DNA of 15,193 bases, taken from NCBI GenBank assembly GCA_964585575.1, contig CAZPEM010000077.1, positions 1 to 15,193 on the forward strand. Reading direction: 5' to 3'. Positions 6,534 through 13,973 of the stretch are shown piece by piece. Every line of letters starts with the position of its first letter. The first letter of the stretch is position 1. The stretch is from UBA4655 sp964585575. GTDB taxonomy: Bacteria > Planctomycetota > Planctomycetia > Pirellulales > UBA1268. The translations under genes and the position numbers were made by a program. The notes beneath the pieces were generated by a model that saw only the letters and a list, made by a program, of their open reading frames with translations, was not told the DNA's origin and did not search any database.

Positions 6534-8768
6534 ATGCCCACCAGTCCGCACATCGACGCCCAGGCTCTCGGCCGACTGCTCGCCGGACGGTGCGACTGCC
6601 CGGCCACGCTGCTCGGTCCACAGCCGCCCGAGGTCGACGCATCGACTGGACGACGGGTTCGCCGGATCCGCACGTTTCTTCCCCGGGCGAAGCAGGTTTG
6701 GCTCGTCCGCCGTGGGATCGGGGGGAGCGAGAGCCAGCCGATGCGGCGAACGCATGCCGCCGGCCTTTACGAGACGGTCGTGCCGGCGGCCGACGGGCCG
6801 CGCGAAGGCGACTATCTGCTTCGCTACATCGACGCATCCGGCAACCGCCGTGACATCCACGACCCCTACGCCTGCGGATCCATGCTGAGCGACTTCGATC
6901 TCCACCTCATTGGCGAAGGCCGTCACTGGAAAAGCTACGAGAAACTCGGGGCGCAGCCCGCGACGCTCGACGGCGTCCTGGGCGTGAACTTCGCCGTCTG
7001 GGCCCCGAACGCCCGCAGCGTGAGCGTCGTCGGCAGCTTCAACGGCTGGGATGGCCGCACCCACCCGATGCATAAGCGAATTCCGTCGGGCGTGTGGGAG
7101 CTTTTCGTGCCGGGCATCGGCCCCGGCGAGGCGTACAAATACCGCGTGCAGGATGCGGGCGGTCATTTCGGTGACCGGGCGGATCCCTATGGCTTCGCCG
7201 CCGAACTGCCCCCCCGGACCGCCTCGTGCGTCGTCGACCTCGGTTCCTACCGCTGGCGGGACGACGAGTGGATGGCGACGCGGGCCAACCGCAACTCGCT
7301 CCAATCGCCGTTGAACGTCTACGAGGTCCACCTCGGCAGCTGGCGGCGGCCCGGCGACGACCCGCACCGCTGGCTCTCCTATGCGGACCTGGAGCGGGAG
7401 CTCGTGCCCTACTGCGTCGAAATGGGCTTCACCCACGTCGAGTTCCTCCCGCCGACCGAGCATCCGCTCTCGGCGAGCTGGGGGTACCAGACGATCGGAC
7501 TCTTCGCGGCCACGAGCCGGTTCGGCCCGCCCCAGGCGCTGATGTCGCTCATCGACGCGTTCCACCGGGCCGGGATCGGCGTGATCATCGATTGGGTGCC
7601 GGCGCATTTCCCCAGGGATGGGCATGGACTTCGCCGGTTCGACGGGACGGCGCTCTACGAGCACGACGATCCCCGCAAGGGGGAACACCCCGACTGGGGC
7701 ACGCTCATCTTCAACTACGGCCGCAACGAGGTTTCGAACTACCTGATCTCGTCGGCGCTCTTCTGGCTCGATCGTTACCACGTCGACGGGCTGCGGGTGG
7801 ACGCGGTGGCCTCGATGCTTTATCTCGACTACAGCCGCGAGGAAGGCCAGTGGGAGCCCAATTGCTTCGGCGGCCGGGAAAACCTCGAGGCGATCGATTT
7901 CGTCAAGCAGTTCAACATCCAGGTCCACACGAACTATCCGGGCGTGCTCACGATCGCCGAGGAGTCGACGGCGTGGGGTGGCGTCTCGCGGCCCACCTAC
8001 CTCGGCGGGCTCGGCTTCAGCCTGAAGTGGAACATGGGCTGGATGAACGACACGCTCCGCTACATGCGGCACGATCCGGTCCACAGAAAGTACCACCACG
8101 ACGAGCTCACCTTCAGCCTCATCTACGCCTTTCACGAGAACTTCGTCTTGCCCCTCTCGCACGACGAGGTCGTGCACGGCAAGCGATCGCTGCTCGACCA
8201 GATGCCGGGGGACCTCTGGCAGAAGTTCGCGAACCTGCGGCTGCTCTACGCCTACATGTGGTGCCACCCCGGCAAGAAGCTGCTGTTCATGGGAGGCGAA
8301 TTCGGGCAGTGGAAGGAATGGAACTTCGACGAGAGCCTCGACTGGCACCTTCTGCAATACGATCCGCACCGCGGGCTCTCGCGGGCCGTCGCCGACCTCA
8401 ACCGCCTCGTCCGCCGCGAGCCGGCCCTGCACCGGCTCGACTTCGACGGCCGAGGCTTCGAGTGGATCGACTGCCACAATTGGCAGGACAGCGTGCTCGC
8501 GTTCATCCGCAAGTCCGAAGACCCCGCTGACTTCCTGGTCGCCTGCTCGAACTTCACGCCCGTGCCGCGGGAGGGCTACCGCCTCGGCGTGCCCCATGCG
8601 GGCGACTACGACGAGATCTTCAACAGCGATTCGACCTTCTATGGCGGCTCGAACCTCGGCAACGCGGGCGGCCTCCGCGCTGTCGAGGTGGCCCACCACG
8701 GCCGGCCGGCCCATCTCGTCCTCACGCTCCCGCCGCTGGCGACGATCGTCCTGAAGCCGCGGCGTTGA
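6534..8768 (+). CDS. glgB: 1,4-alpha-glucan branching enzyme GlgB (GH13)
   Basis: This protein of 744 residues is a full-length GlgB. It makes alpha-1,6 branches in glycogen by cutting an alpha-1,4 chain and transferring it. An N-terminal domain (about 1-140) is followed by the CBM48 module (FAVWAPNARSVSVVGSFNGW, 153-172) and the GH13 barrel. The barrel shows VIIDWVPAHF (350-359), HVDGLRVDAVASMLYLDY (416-433) with nucleophile Asp423, TIAEEST (473-479) with acid/base Glu476, and LSHDEVVHGK (541-550) with Asp544. These correspond to Asp405, Glu458 and Asp526 of the E. coli enzyme. FMGGEFGQWKEWN and the C-terminal beta domain follow. I chose ATG 6534 because the N-terminal domain begins there; no Shine-Dalgarno sequence is visible and the frame is open further upstream. 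No other glycogen gene is in the window, so it is not in a classical glg operon here. Confidence 0.97.
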   Translation: MPTSPHIDAQALGRLLAGRCDCPATLLGPQPPEVDASTGRRVRRIRTFLPRAKQVWLVRRGIGGSESQPMRRTHAAGLYETVVPAADGPREGDYLLRYIDASGNRRDIHDPYACGSMLSDFDLHLIGEGRHWKSYEKLGAQPATLDGVLGVNFAVWAPNARSVSVVGSFNGWDGRTHPMHKRIPSGVWELFVPGIGPGEAYKYRVQDAGGHFGDRADPYGFAAELPPRTASCVVDLGSYRWRDDEWMATRANRNSLQSPLNVYEVHLGSWRRPGDDPHRWLSYADLERELVPYCVEMGFTHVEFLPPTEHPLSASWGYQTIGLFAATSRFGPPQALMSLIDAFHRAGIGVIIDWVPAHFPRDGHGLRRFDGTALYEHDDPRKGEHPDWGTLIFNYGRNEVSNYLISSALFWLDRYHVDGLRVDAVASMLYLDYSREEGQWEPNCFGGRENLEAIDFVKQFNIQVHTNYPGVLTIAEESTAWGGVSRPTYLGGLGFSLKWNMGWMNDTLRYMRHDPVHRKYHHDELTFSLIYAFHENFVLPLSHDEVVHGKRSLLDQMPGDLWQKFANLRLLYAYMWCHPGKKLLFMGGEFGQWKEWNFDESLDWHLLQYDPHRGLSRAVADLNRLVRREPALHRLDFDGRGFEWIDCHNWQDSVLAFIRKSEDPADFLVACSNFTPVPREGYRLGVPHAGDYDEIFNSDSTFYGGSNLGNAGGLRAVEVAHHGRPAHLVLTLPPLATIVLKPRR

Positions 8769-8771
8769 CGC

Positions 8772-8802
8772 CGGGGTTCGTGGCGGCCCGAACGCAGCCC
8801 CG
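8772..8802. terminator. Imperfect stem-loop between convergent glgB and ppiD-like genes
   Basis: CGGGGTTCG (8772-8780) pairs with CGAA (8789-8792) and, after a five-base bulge, CCCCG (8798-8802). It occupies most of the 39 bp between two convergent stop codons, where a bidirectional terminator would be expected. There is no T run on either side, so intrinsic termination is not proven. Confidence 0.3.
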
Positions 8803-8807
8803 TGTCA

Positions 8808-10982
8808 TCACTCGCCGCGGGCGGCGCGGGGCGGTCGCTTCCACTCGACGGCGTATTTCTTGTCGAGGCTCCCCACCCACTCGCCGAACTGTCGCTGGTA
8901 CTGTCGCTGCGACACCATGACGAGTCGCGACTGGTCCTCCCGGTCGTCGAGGAACCGCTGCCGCAGTTCGTCGGCCGCCGGCTCGTACGACACGAGCCGC
9001 ACGCAGTAGCAGACCGTCTCCGGTTCGTTGAACACGACGGCGTTGCCGCCCGGCTCGAGGGCGAAGACCGCCTTCATGAACGCCTCCCCCGGCAGATCGA
9101 GCCCCTTCGGGCTGGAGAGCACGGCAGGCGCGTCGAGCGGAGCGGCGCCCTGGGTGAGGAACGTGAACGGTCCGACCTGCGTCGCCTTGACGTCGTCGCG
9201 ACCGGCGACGGCCGCCTCGAGCGTCGCCTTCTCCGACTCGGCCTTTCGCACGATCTCGGTCGCCTTCTTTCTCGCGAGCTCCCTCGCCTCGACGATTCTC
9301 CAGGCCTTTTCGACGTTCGCCTTCGCCTCGTCGAACGCCGGCGTGAACTCGGGGCGGTCCTCGATCTTCCACGAGAGGTAGCGATTGCCGTCGATGTCGC
9401 GGCTCGTGGCGGGCCGGAGGAGGAGGCTGCTCCTTCCGAACATCATCTCGAGCCACGACTGCTGGCGAACGCCGAACCGACTGCCTGGGTCGGGCGTGAA
9501 CTCGAAGCTGCGGCCGATTCCGGCGATTTCCGCCGCATCGCGGACCGAAACCATCCCGGTCGTGCCGCTCTCGAGCCCCTGGACCTTCGCGATCGCCTCC
9601 GGATCGGGACGCCGAGGCTCCGCCGCCTTGCCGTCGCCACGGGCCCGCCAGACGGCGAGGTCCTCGGCGTAGCCGGTGACGTCCGCCGCGGCCGCCGTGA
9701 AGATCGCGTCGATTTTCTTCTCGGCCCGCTCGCGGACGAGATCGTCGCGGATCCGGTCCTTCACCTTCTCGAGCGGCTCGAATTCTTCGGACGATGGCGA
9801 GGGCGATTTCGCGCCGCCCTCCGCGGCGGGCTTCTCCGCGGCNNNNNNNNNNNNNNNNNNNNNNNNNNNNNNNNNNNNNNNNNNNNNNNNNNNNNNNNNN
9901 NNNNNNNNNNNNNNNNNNNNNNNNNNNNNNNNNNNNNNNNNNTCCGCGGCCGCCGCGGCAGCCGGCTTCGCCGCATCATCGGCATCCACACGCTTCGCCT
10001 CCCGTTCAATCCGGTCGCCCTCCTTCGGGGGCCTGTCGGCTTTCGCCGCCTCGGGCGTCGTCGGCTCGTCCTTCGCGGGCTCTTCTTTCTTGGATTCTTC
10101 CTTCCCGGGCTCTTCCTTCTTGGCCACCCGGAACATCCGCTCCTTGTTCTTCTCGTAGTAGGCGGCGATCGCCTCGTCGGTCACCTCGGCCTTCACCGAC
10201 TCCTCGACCTTCTTGCGGTTCGCCACGAGGTACTCCACCCCGACACGATGCGGCTCACGGAAGCCGGGCTCGCGGCTCTCGGGCTCCGGCAGCCGCTCCT
10301 TGAAGCGGTCGAAGAACGCCCGGAGAACGGATTCGGAGGGACCGGGCACCTGTTCAGCGAGCCCCCGCACGTCGATCGGAACGATCTCGATGACGGCCGA
10401 CTGTTCGAGCCGACGGAAAGCCTCCCACCGCCAGCCGGGAGGATCACCTGAGAAGGCCGCCTGGCCCATGATGAGCGAGGCCCATGCGGCTCGATCCGTC
10501 CGCAGCGCGGAAAAGAGATCAGCCTGTGACACTCCCATCGGCCCAATCCGAAGCCCCGCGATGATTCCGTCGAGCTGCTCCGGCCTCACCATGTCGTTCG
10601 TCAACTGCGAGAGGTAGTCGTTGACCGCCCGATCACTCACGACCACACCGTTTTCGCGGGCTTCCTCCGCCAGCAGGAGCGTCCGCACGACCGCCTCCTC
10701 GTTCTCAGGGAAGAGCGAAAGCCTCGAGGGATCCCGGCCGGCCGCCGCCGCGCTCTGCATGAGAAAACGGTTCACGGCCGCCTGCATCGCGACCGCCCGT
10801 TCCAGTTCGCTCTCACGGAGCCCCCCCCCCTTCCACGACACGACGACGGGGTCCCCGTAGGAAGCGTTCGACCCCATCTGGAGGAAGGGGGGCAGCACGA
10901 AAAACGCGAGCATCGCCAGGATGGCGACCGCGACGAGCAGCGAACGCTGGTATTTGCGAAAAACGTCGAAAGAACCGGCCAT
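8808..10982 (-). CDS. Membrane-anchored PpiD/SurA-like folding factor (contains assembly gap)
   Basis: From ATG 10982 there are about 346 codons before a 100-N gap and 344 after it. An in-frame upstream extension to 11144 exists, but ATG 10982 has GGGAGAG at good spacing and starts directly before the anchor. Residues 14-34 form one transmembrane helix (SLLVAVAILAMLAFFVLPPF), so the bulk should lie in the periplasm. A SurA_N-like helical region follows (ELERAVAMQAAVNRFLM, LLLAEEARENGVVVSDRAVNDYLS). Residues 285-346 are Lys/Glu/Pro/Ala-rich low complexity that runs into the gap. After the gap come PLEKVKDRIRDDLVRERAEKK, RYLSWKIEDRPEF and a C-terminal parvulin-like tail (AFMKAVFALEPGGNAVVFN). 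A complete parvulin catalytic core is not visible; it may be degenerate or lost in the gap, so a chaperone role is safer than isomerase. Tandem stop codons (TGA TGA) end the gene. Confidence 0.8.
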   Translation of the reverse strand: MAGSFDVFRKYQRSLLVAVAILAMLAFFVLPPFLQMGSNASYGDPVVVSWKGGGLRESELERAVAMQAAVNRFLMQSAAAAGRDPSRLSLFPENEEAVVRTLLLAEEARENGVVVSDRAVNDYLSQLTNDMVRPEQLDGIIAGLRIGPMGVSQADLFSALRTDRAAWASLIMGQAAFSGDPPGWRWEAFRRLEQSAVIEIVPIDVRGLAEQVPGPSESVLRAFFDRFKERLPEPESREPGFREPHRVGVEYLVANRKKVEESVKAEVTDEAIAAYYEKNKERMFRVAKKEEPGKEESKKEEPAKDEPTTPEAAKADRPPKEGDRIEREAKRVDADDAAKPAAAAAAXXXXXXXXXXXXXXXXXXXXXXXXXXXXXXXXXXAAEKPAAEGGAKSPSPSSEEFEPLEKVKDRIRDDLVRERAEKKIDAIFTAAAADVTGYAEDLAVWRARGDGKAAEPRRPDPEAIAKVQGLESGTTGMVSVRDAAEIAGIGRSFEFTPDPGSRFGVRQQSWLEMMFGRSSLLLRPATSRDIDGNRYLSWKIEDRPEFTPAFDEAKANVEKAWRIVEARELARKKATEIVRKAESEKATLEAAVAGRDDVKATQVGPFTFLTQGAAPLDAPAVLSSPKGLDLPGEAFMKAVFALEPGGNAVVFNEPETVCYCVRLVSYEPAADELRQRFLDDREDQSRLVMVSQRQYQRQFGEWVGSLDKKYAVEWKRPPRAARGE
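9843..9942. other. Assembly gap of exactly 100 N
   Basis: One hundred consecutive N is the usual placeholder for a scaffold join of unknown length. It falls in the Ala/Lys/Glu-rich part of the ppiD-like gene, flanked by alanine-codon runs (KPAAAAAA before, AAEKPAAEGG after). The coding frame happens to agree on both sides when the gap is counted as 100, but its real length, and hence the protein length, is not known. Confidence 0.95.
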
Positions 10983-11019
10983 GCCTCTCTCCCATCCCCT
11001 GCGGCCGAACCGCCGAGAC

Positions 11020-11047
11020 TTGACAAGGAAAACCCTGGCAGGATAAC
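11020..11047 (+). promoter_or_regulatory. Predicted sigma-70-type promoter of topA
   Basis: TTGACA (11020-11025) matches the -35 consensus perfectly. After a 16-bp spacer comes GATAAC (11042-11047), matching four of six -10 positions. Transcription would begin near 11054, giving a leader of about 94 nt before ATG 11148. The leader contains the 8-bp inverted repeat at 11063-11089. Planctomycete promoter consensus is less well defined, so confidence is moderate. Confidence 0.5.
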
Positions 11048-11062
11048 GCTTTAGAGCTTCTT

Positions 11063-11089
11063 GCCCGCGACCAACGGGGTTTCGCGGGC
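11063..11089. promoter_or_regulatory. Perfect 8-bp inverted repeat between topA and ppiD-like start sites
   Basis: GCCCGCGA (11063-11070) is complementary to TCGCGGGC (11082-11089), with an 11-nt loop. It lies in the predicted overlap of the two divergent leaders, so it could fold in both RNAs or serve as an operator for a shared regulator. No T run follows on the plus strand. Confidence 0.45.
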
Positions 11090-11092
11090 CTG

Positions 11093-11120
11093 ATTGTAGC
11101 GCGACCTCGATTTGCTGCAA
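11093..11120 (-). promoter_or_regulatory. Predicted promoter of the ppiD-like gene
   Basis: Read on the minus strand, TTGCAG (11120-11115) is followed after 16 bp by TACAAT (11098-11093), which matches five of six -10 positions; the -35 matches only three. Transcription would start near 11086 and run left toward ATG 10982, through the topA promoter. It faces the topA promoter, so the two leaders would overlap at about 11054-11086. Confidence 0.35.
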
Positions 11121-11147
11121 TCCCATCGGACACCCGCGGATCAAACC

Positions 11148-13886
11148 ATGGCGAAGAAACCCACAAAACAGGCTGCGAAGGCCAAGGCCGCCTCACCAAA
11201 GAGGAAGCCCTCGACCGAAGCGAAGGCGGAGGCAGCCGAAAAATCCGCGTCGAAATCGAAGGCAGGAGGCGGGAAGCCGCTCGTGATCGTCGAGTCGCCG
11301 GCGAAGGCCCGGACGATCCGGGGATTCCTCGGCAGCGGCTACAACGTGGAGGCGAGTGTCGGCCACATTCGCGACCTTCCCCACAAGGCCGACGAAATCC
11401 CGAAGGACCTGAAGAAGGAGCCCTGGGCCAAGCTCGGCGTGAACGTCGAGAACGACTTCGAGCCGCTCTACGTCGTTTCGCCCGACAAGAAGAAACAGGT
11501 GGCGAAGCTCAAGGAACTGCTCGCCGGGGCGAGCGCCCTCTACCTCGCGACGGACGAGGACCGCGAAGGAGAGGCGATCAGCTGGCACCTGACGGAGGTG
11601 CTCAAGCCGCGGGTCGCCGTCCACCGGCTCGTCTTCCACGAGATCACCAAGCAGGCGATCCAGGCCTCGCTCGACAACCCGCGGTCGATCGATACCGCCC
11701 TCGTCGAGGCCCAGGAAACCCGCCGGATCGTCGACCGGCTCTACGGCTATGAGGTTTCTCCGCTTCTTTGGAAGAAGGTCGGCCCCAAACTCTCGGCCGG
11801 CCGCGTGCAGAGCGTCGCCGTCCGGCTTCTCGTCGACCGGGAGCGGCAGCGGATGGCGTTTCGCAGCGGGACGTGGTGGGATCTCACCGGAACGTTCGCG
11901 GCTGAGACCGGAAGCTTCGAGGCGAAGCTCACGGCCATCGGTGGTCGCCCGATCGCCAAGGGATCGAATTTTGACGCGGGCACGGGACGGCTGAAGGACG
12001 GCGAAAAGGTGATCCTGCTCGGCGAGCAGGAGGCCAAGGAGCTCACCGACCGGCTCGCGGGGGCCGTCTTCACGGTCGCCTCGCGGGAGGACCGCCCCTT
12101 CACCCAGCGGCCGAGTCCGCCGTTCACGACGAGTTCGCTCCAGCAGGAGGCCAACCGCAAATACGGCTTCACGGCCCGCCGCACGATGCAGATCGCGCAA
12201 AGCCTCTACGAGAACGGCCACATCACCTACATGCGAACCGACTCGACGAACCTCGCAAACGAGGCGATCGCCGCCGTCCGCAGGACGGTCGAGCGGATGT
12301 ACGGCGGAGATCATCTGCCGACGCAGCCGAGGATCTACCAGACGAAGGTCGCCAACGCCCAGGAGGCCCACGAGGCGATCCGACCGGCCGGCTTCGACAT
12401 GCCGACGCCGGAGTCGCTTCGAAACAACCTCGACTTCGACGCCCTGCGGCTCTACGAGCTGATCTGGAAGCGGACGATCGCCTGCCAGATGGCCGACGCT
12501 CGCGGCCAGCAGACGACGATGCTCCTGGAGAGCGGCGGCAACACGGGAGAGGTCGCGACCTTCTCCGCGAGCGGCAAGACGATCGAGTTCCCGGGATTCC
12601 TTCGGGCCTACGTCGAGGGATCCGACGACCCGCAGGCAGAACTCGCCGACAAGGAGACGATCCTTCCTCCGGCGGCGGTCGGCCGCCGCGTGGACTGCCG
12701 GCGGCTTGAGGCTGCCTCGCACACCACGCAGCCCCCGGCTCGCTACACGGAAGCCACCCTGACCAAAGCCCTCGAGGAAAAGGGAATCGGCCGGCCGAGC
12801 ACCTACGCCGCGACGATCGACACGATCCAACGGCGGGAATACTGCCGCAAACGTGGCAACGCCCTCGTGCCCACCTGGGTCGCCTTCGCGGTGACGACGC
12901 TCCTCGAGGAGAACCTCGGCGGACTCATCGACTACCAGTTCACCGCCCAGATGGAGGAGGATCTCGACGCGATCAGCCGCGGCGAGGGGGTGAAGACCGA
13001 CTACCTGAGGAAGTTTTATTTCGGGAACGGGCGCCCGGGCCTGAAAGACCAACTCGCCGAGTCTGCCGACCAGATCGACGCCCGCACCGCCAGCAGCATC
13101 CCGATCCCGTCCGCCACGCCCGGCAGGCCCGGCATCACCGTGCGGGTCGGCAAGTTCGGCCCTTTTATCGAGCAGGATGGCAAGCGGGCCTCGCTGCCGC
13201 CGGAAGACAAACTCGCCCCCGACGAACTCAGCTACGAGAAGTGCGAGTCGTTGCTCGCGGATGCCAGCCGGGCCGAGGAGCCGCTCGGCACGGACCCTGC
13301 CACCGGCAAGCCGGTGTTCAAGAAGAACGGACGCTTCGGCCCCTACGTGCAGCTTGGCATGCCCGAGGAGGGGGAGAAGCCGAAGTGTGCCTCGCTGCTG
13401 AAGAACATGACGCTCGACTCGATCGATCTCGAGACGGCCCTCGGGCTCCTGTCGCTCCCCCGCGTCGTCGGCTCGCATCCCGACAGTGGCGAGGAGATCA
13501 AGGCCCACAACGGCAAGTTCGGCCCCTACGTCACCTGTGCCAGCGAGTCGCGTTCGCTGCCGGCCGATCTTTCACCGCTCGCGATCACGCTCGACGAGGC
13601 CGTGACGCTTCTCGCCCAGCCGAAGCTCCGCGGCAAGAGGTCGTTCTCCGCCACGCCGCTGAAGTCGCTCGGCACCTCACCGGTGACGGGCAAGCCGGTC
13701 GATCTTCGGAGCGGCCGTTACGGCCCGTACGTGGCCGACGGCCAGACCAACGCCTCGCTCCCGAAGGACGCCGATCCCGAATCGATCACGCTGGAAGCGG
13801 CCCTCGCCCTGCTCGCGGCGCGGGCCGCCGCGGGCCCGCCCAAGAAGGGCCGCCGCGGGGCGAAGGCCGGCAAACGCGGTGCGTAA
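11148..13886 (+). CDS. topA: DNA topoisomerase I (type IA)
   Basis: This protein of 912 residues from ATG 11148 relaxes negative supercoils by transient single-strand cleavage. An in-frame TTG at 11112 would add 12 residues unlike the family. A Lys/Ala-rich N-terminal extension of about 44 residues precedes the Toprim domain, which has LVIVESPAKARTI with Glu49 and TDEDREGE with Asp136 and Asp138. Next come EAQETRRIVDRLYGYEVSPLLW and LSAGRVQSVAVRLL. The active-site tyrosine is Tyr361 in HITYMRTDS, followed by Arg363, then EAHEAIRP and EKGIGRPSTYA. Instead of Cys4 zinc fingers the C-terminus has four glycine-rich repeats (GKFGPFI, GRFGPYV, GKFGPYV, GRYGPYV), the topoisomerase C-terminal repeat type, and ends in a basic tail (PKKGRRGAKAGKRGA). 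No Shine-Dalgarno sequence is apparent. It is divergent from the ppiD-like gene, and intI follows 87 bp downstream on the same strand. Confidence 0.97.
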   Translation: MAKKPTKQAAKAKAASPKRKPSTEAKAEAAEKSASKSKAGGGKPLVIVESPAKARTIRGFLGSGYNVEASVGHIRDLPHKADEIPKDLKKEPWAKLGVNVENDFEPLYVVSPDKKKQVAKLKELLAGASALYLATDEDREGEAISWHLTEVLKPRVAVHRLVFHEITKQAIQASLDNPRSIDTALVEAQETRRIVDRLYGYEVSPLLWKKVGPKLSAGRVQSVAVRLLVDRERQRMAFRSGTWWDLTGTFAAETGSFEAKLTAIGGRPIAKGSNFDAGTGRLKDGEKVILLGEQEAKELTDRLAGAVFTVASREDRPFTQRPSPPFTTSSLQQEANRKYGFTARRTMQIAQSLYENGHITYMRTDSTNLANEAIAAVRRTVERMYGGDHLPTQPRIYQTKVANAQEAHEAIRPAGFDMPTPESLRNNLDFDALRLYELIWKRTIACQMADARGQQTTMLLESGGNTGEVATFSASGKTIEFPGFLRAYVEGSDDPQAELADKETILPPAAVGRRVDCRRLEAASHTTQPPARYTEATLTKALEEKGIGRPSTYAATIDTIQRREYCRKRGNALVPTWVAFAVTTLLEENLGGLIDYQFTAQMEEDLDAISRGEGVKTDYLRKFYFGNGRPGLKDQLAESADQIDARTASSIPIPSATPGRPGITVRVGKFGPFIEQDGKRASLPPEDKLAPDELSYEKCESLLADASRAEEPLGTDPATGKPVFKKNGRFGPYVQLGMPEEGEKPKCASLLKNMTLDSIDLETALGLLSLPRVVGSHPDSGEEIKAHNGKFGPYVTCASESRSLPADLSPLAITLDEAVTLLAQPKLRGKRSFSATPLKSLGTSPVTGKPVDLRSGRYGPYVADGQTNASLPKDADPESITLEAALALLAARAAAGPPKKGRRGAKAGKRGA

Positions 13887-13936
13887 GCCGTCCGCTGGCC
13901 CAGCCGCTCGTGCAGACGCCCGCGACAGCCGCTAGG

Positions 13937-13963
13937 CTCATGGTGTATTTACGTACACATGAG
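13937..13963. promoter_or_regulatory. Bulged 10-bp inverted repeat in front of intI
   Basis: CTCATG-TGTA (13937-13942 and 13944-13947, with an extra G at 13943) is complementary to TACACATGAG (13954-13963), around a TTTACG loop. The core reads TGT-N8-ACA, so it could be a dimeric repressor operator. As RNA, its right arm covers the ATG at 13959 and the first three bases of the GAGGAG ribosome binding site used by GTG 13974. It is not a terminator for topA, since no T run follows. Confidence 0.45.
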
Positions 13964-13966
13964 GAG
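13961..13966 (+). promoter_or_regulatory. Ribosome binding site that decides the intI start
   Basis: GAGGAG lies seven bases before GTG 13974. The upstream in-frame ATG at 13959 has no such sequence in front of it and overlaps this site. I therefore place the intI start at 13974 rather than 13959. Confidence 0.55.
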
Positions 13967-13973
13967 CGTCGCA

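Noticed and set aside
6528..8714. 728-codon minus-strand open frame opposite glgB.
   Set aside because: glgB on the plus strand has full domain and active-site support; the antisense frame is Val/Arg/Glu-rich with no motif and is a GC-skew shadow.
8802..10451. Long plus-strand open frame opposite the ppiD-like gene.
   Set aside because: It is Arg/Leu-rich without motifs, runs through the N gap, and the minus-strand gene has a start, ribosome binding site, membrane anchor and family features.
11193..13508. 771-codon minus-strand open frame opposite topA.
   Set aside because: topA is certain on the plus strand; the antisense frame has no recognisable features.
13931..13937. GCTAGGC upstream of intI as a classical attI core.
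   Set aside because: It has C instead of the essential T in GTT, lies only about 60 bp after the topA stop and in an orientation that leaves no room for cassettes.
13937..13963. The bulged hairpin before intI as an attC site.
   Set aside because: It has an extrahelical base, but neither RYYYAAC nor GTTRRRY flanks the stem and it is far shorter than typical attC sites.
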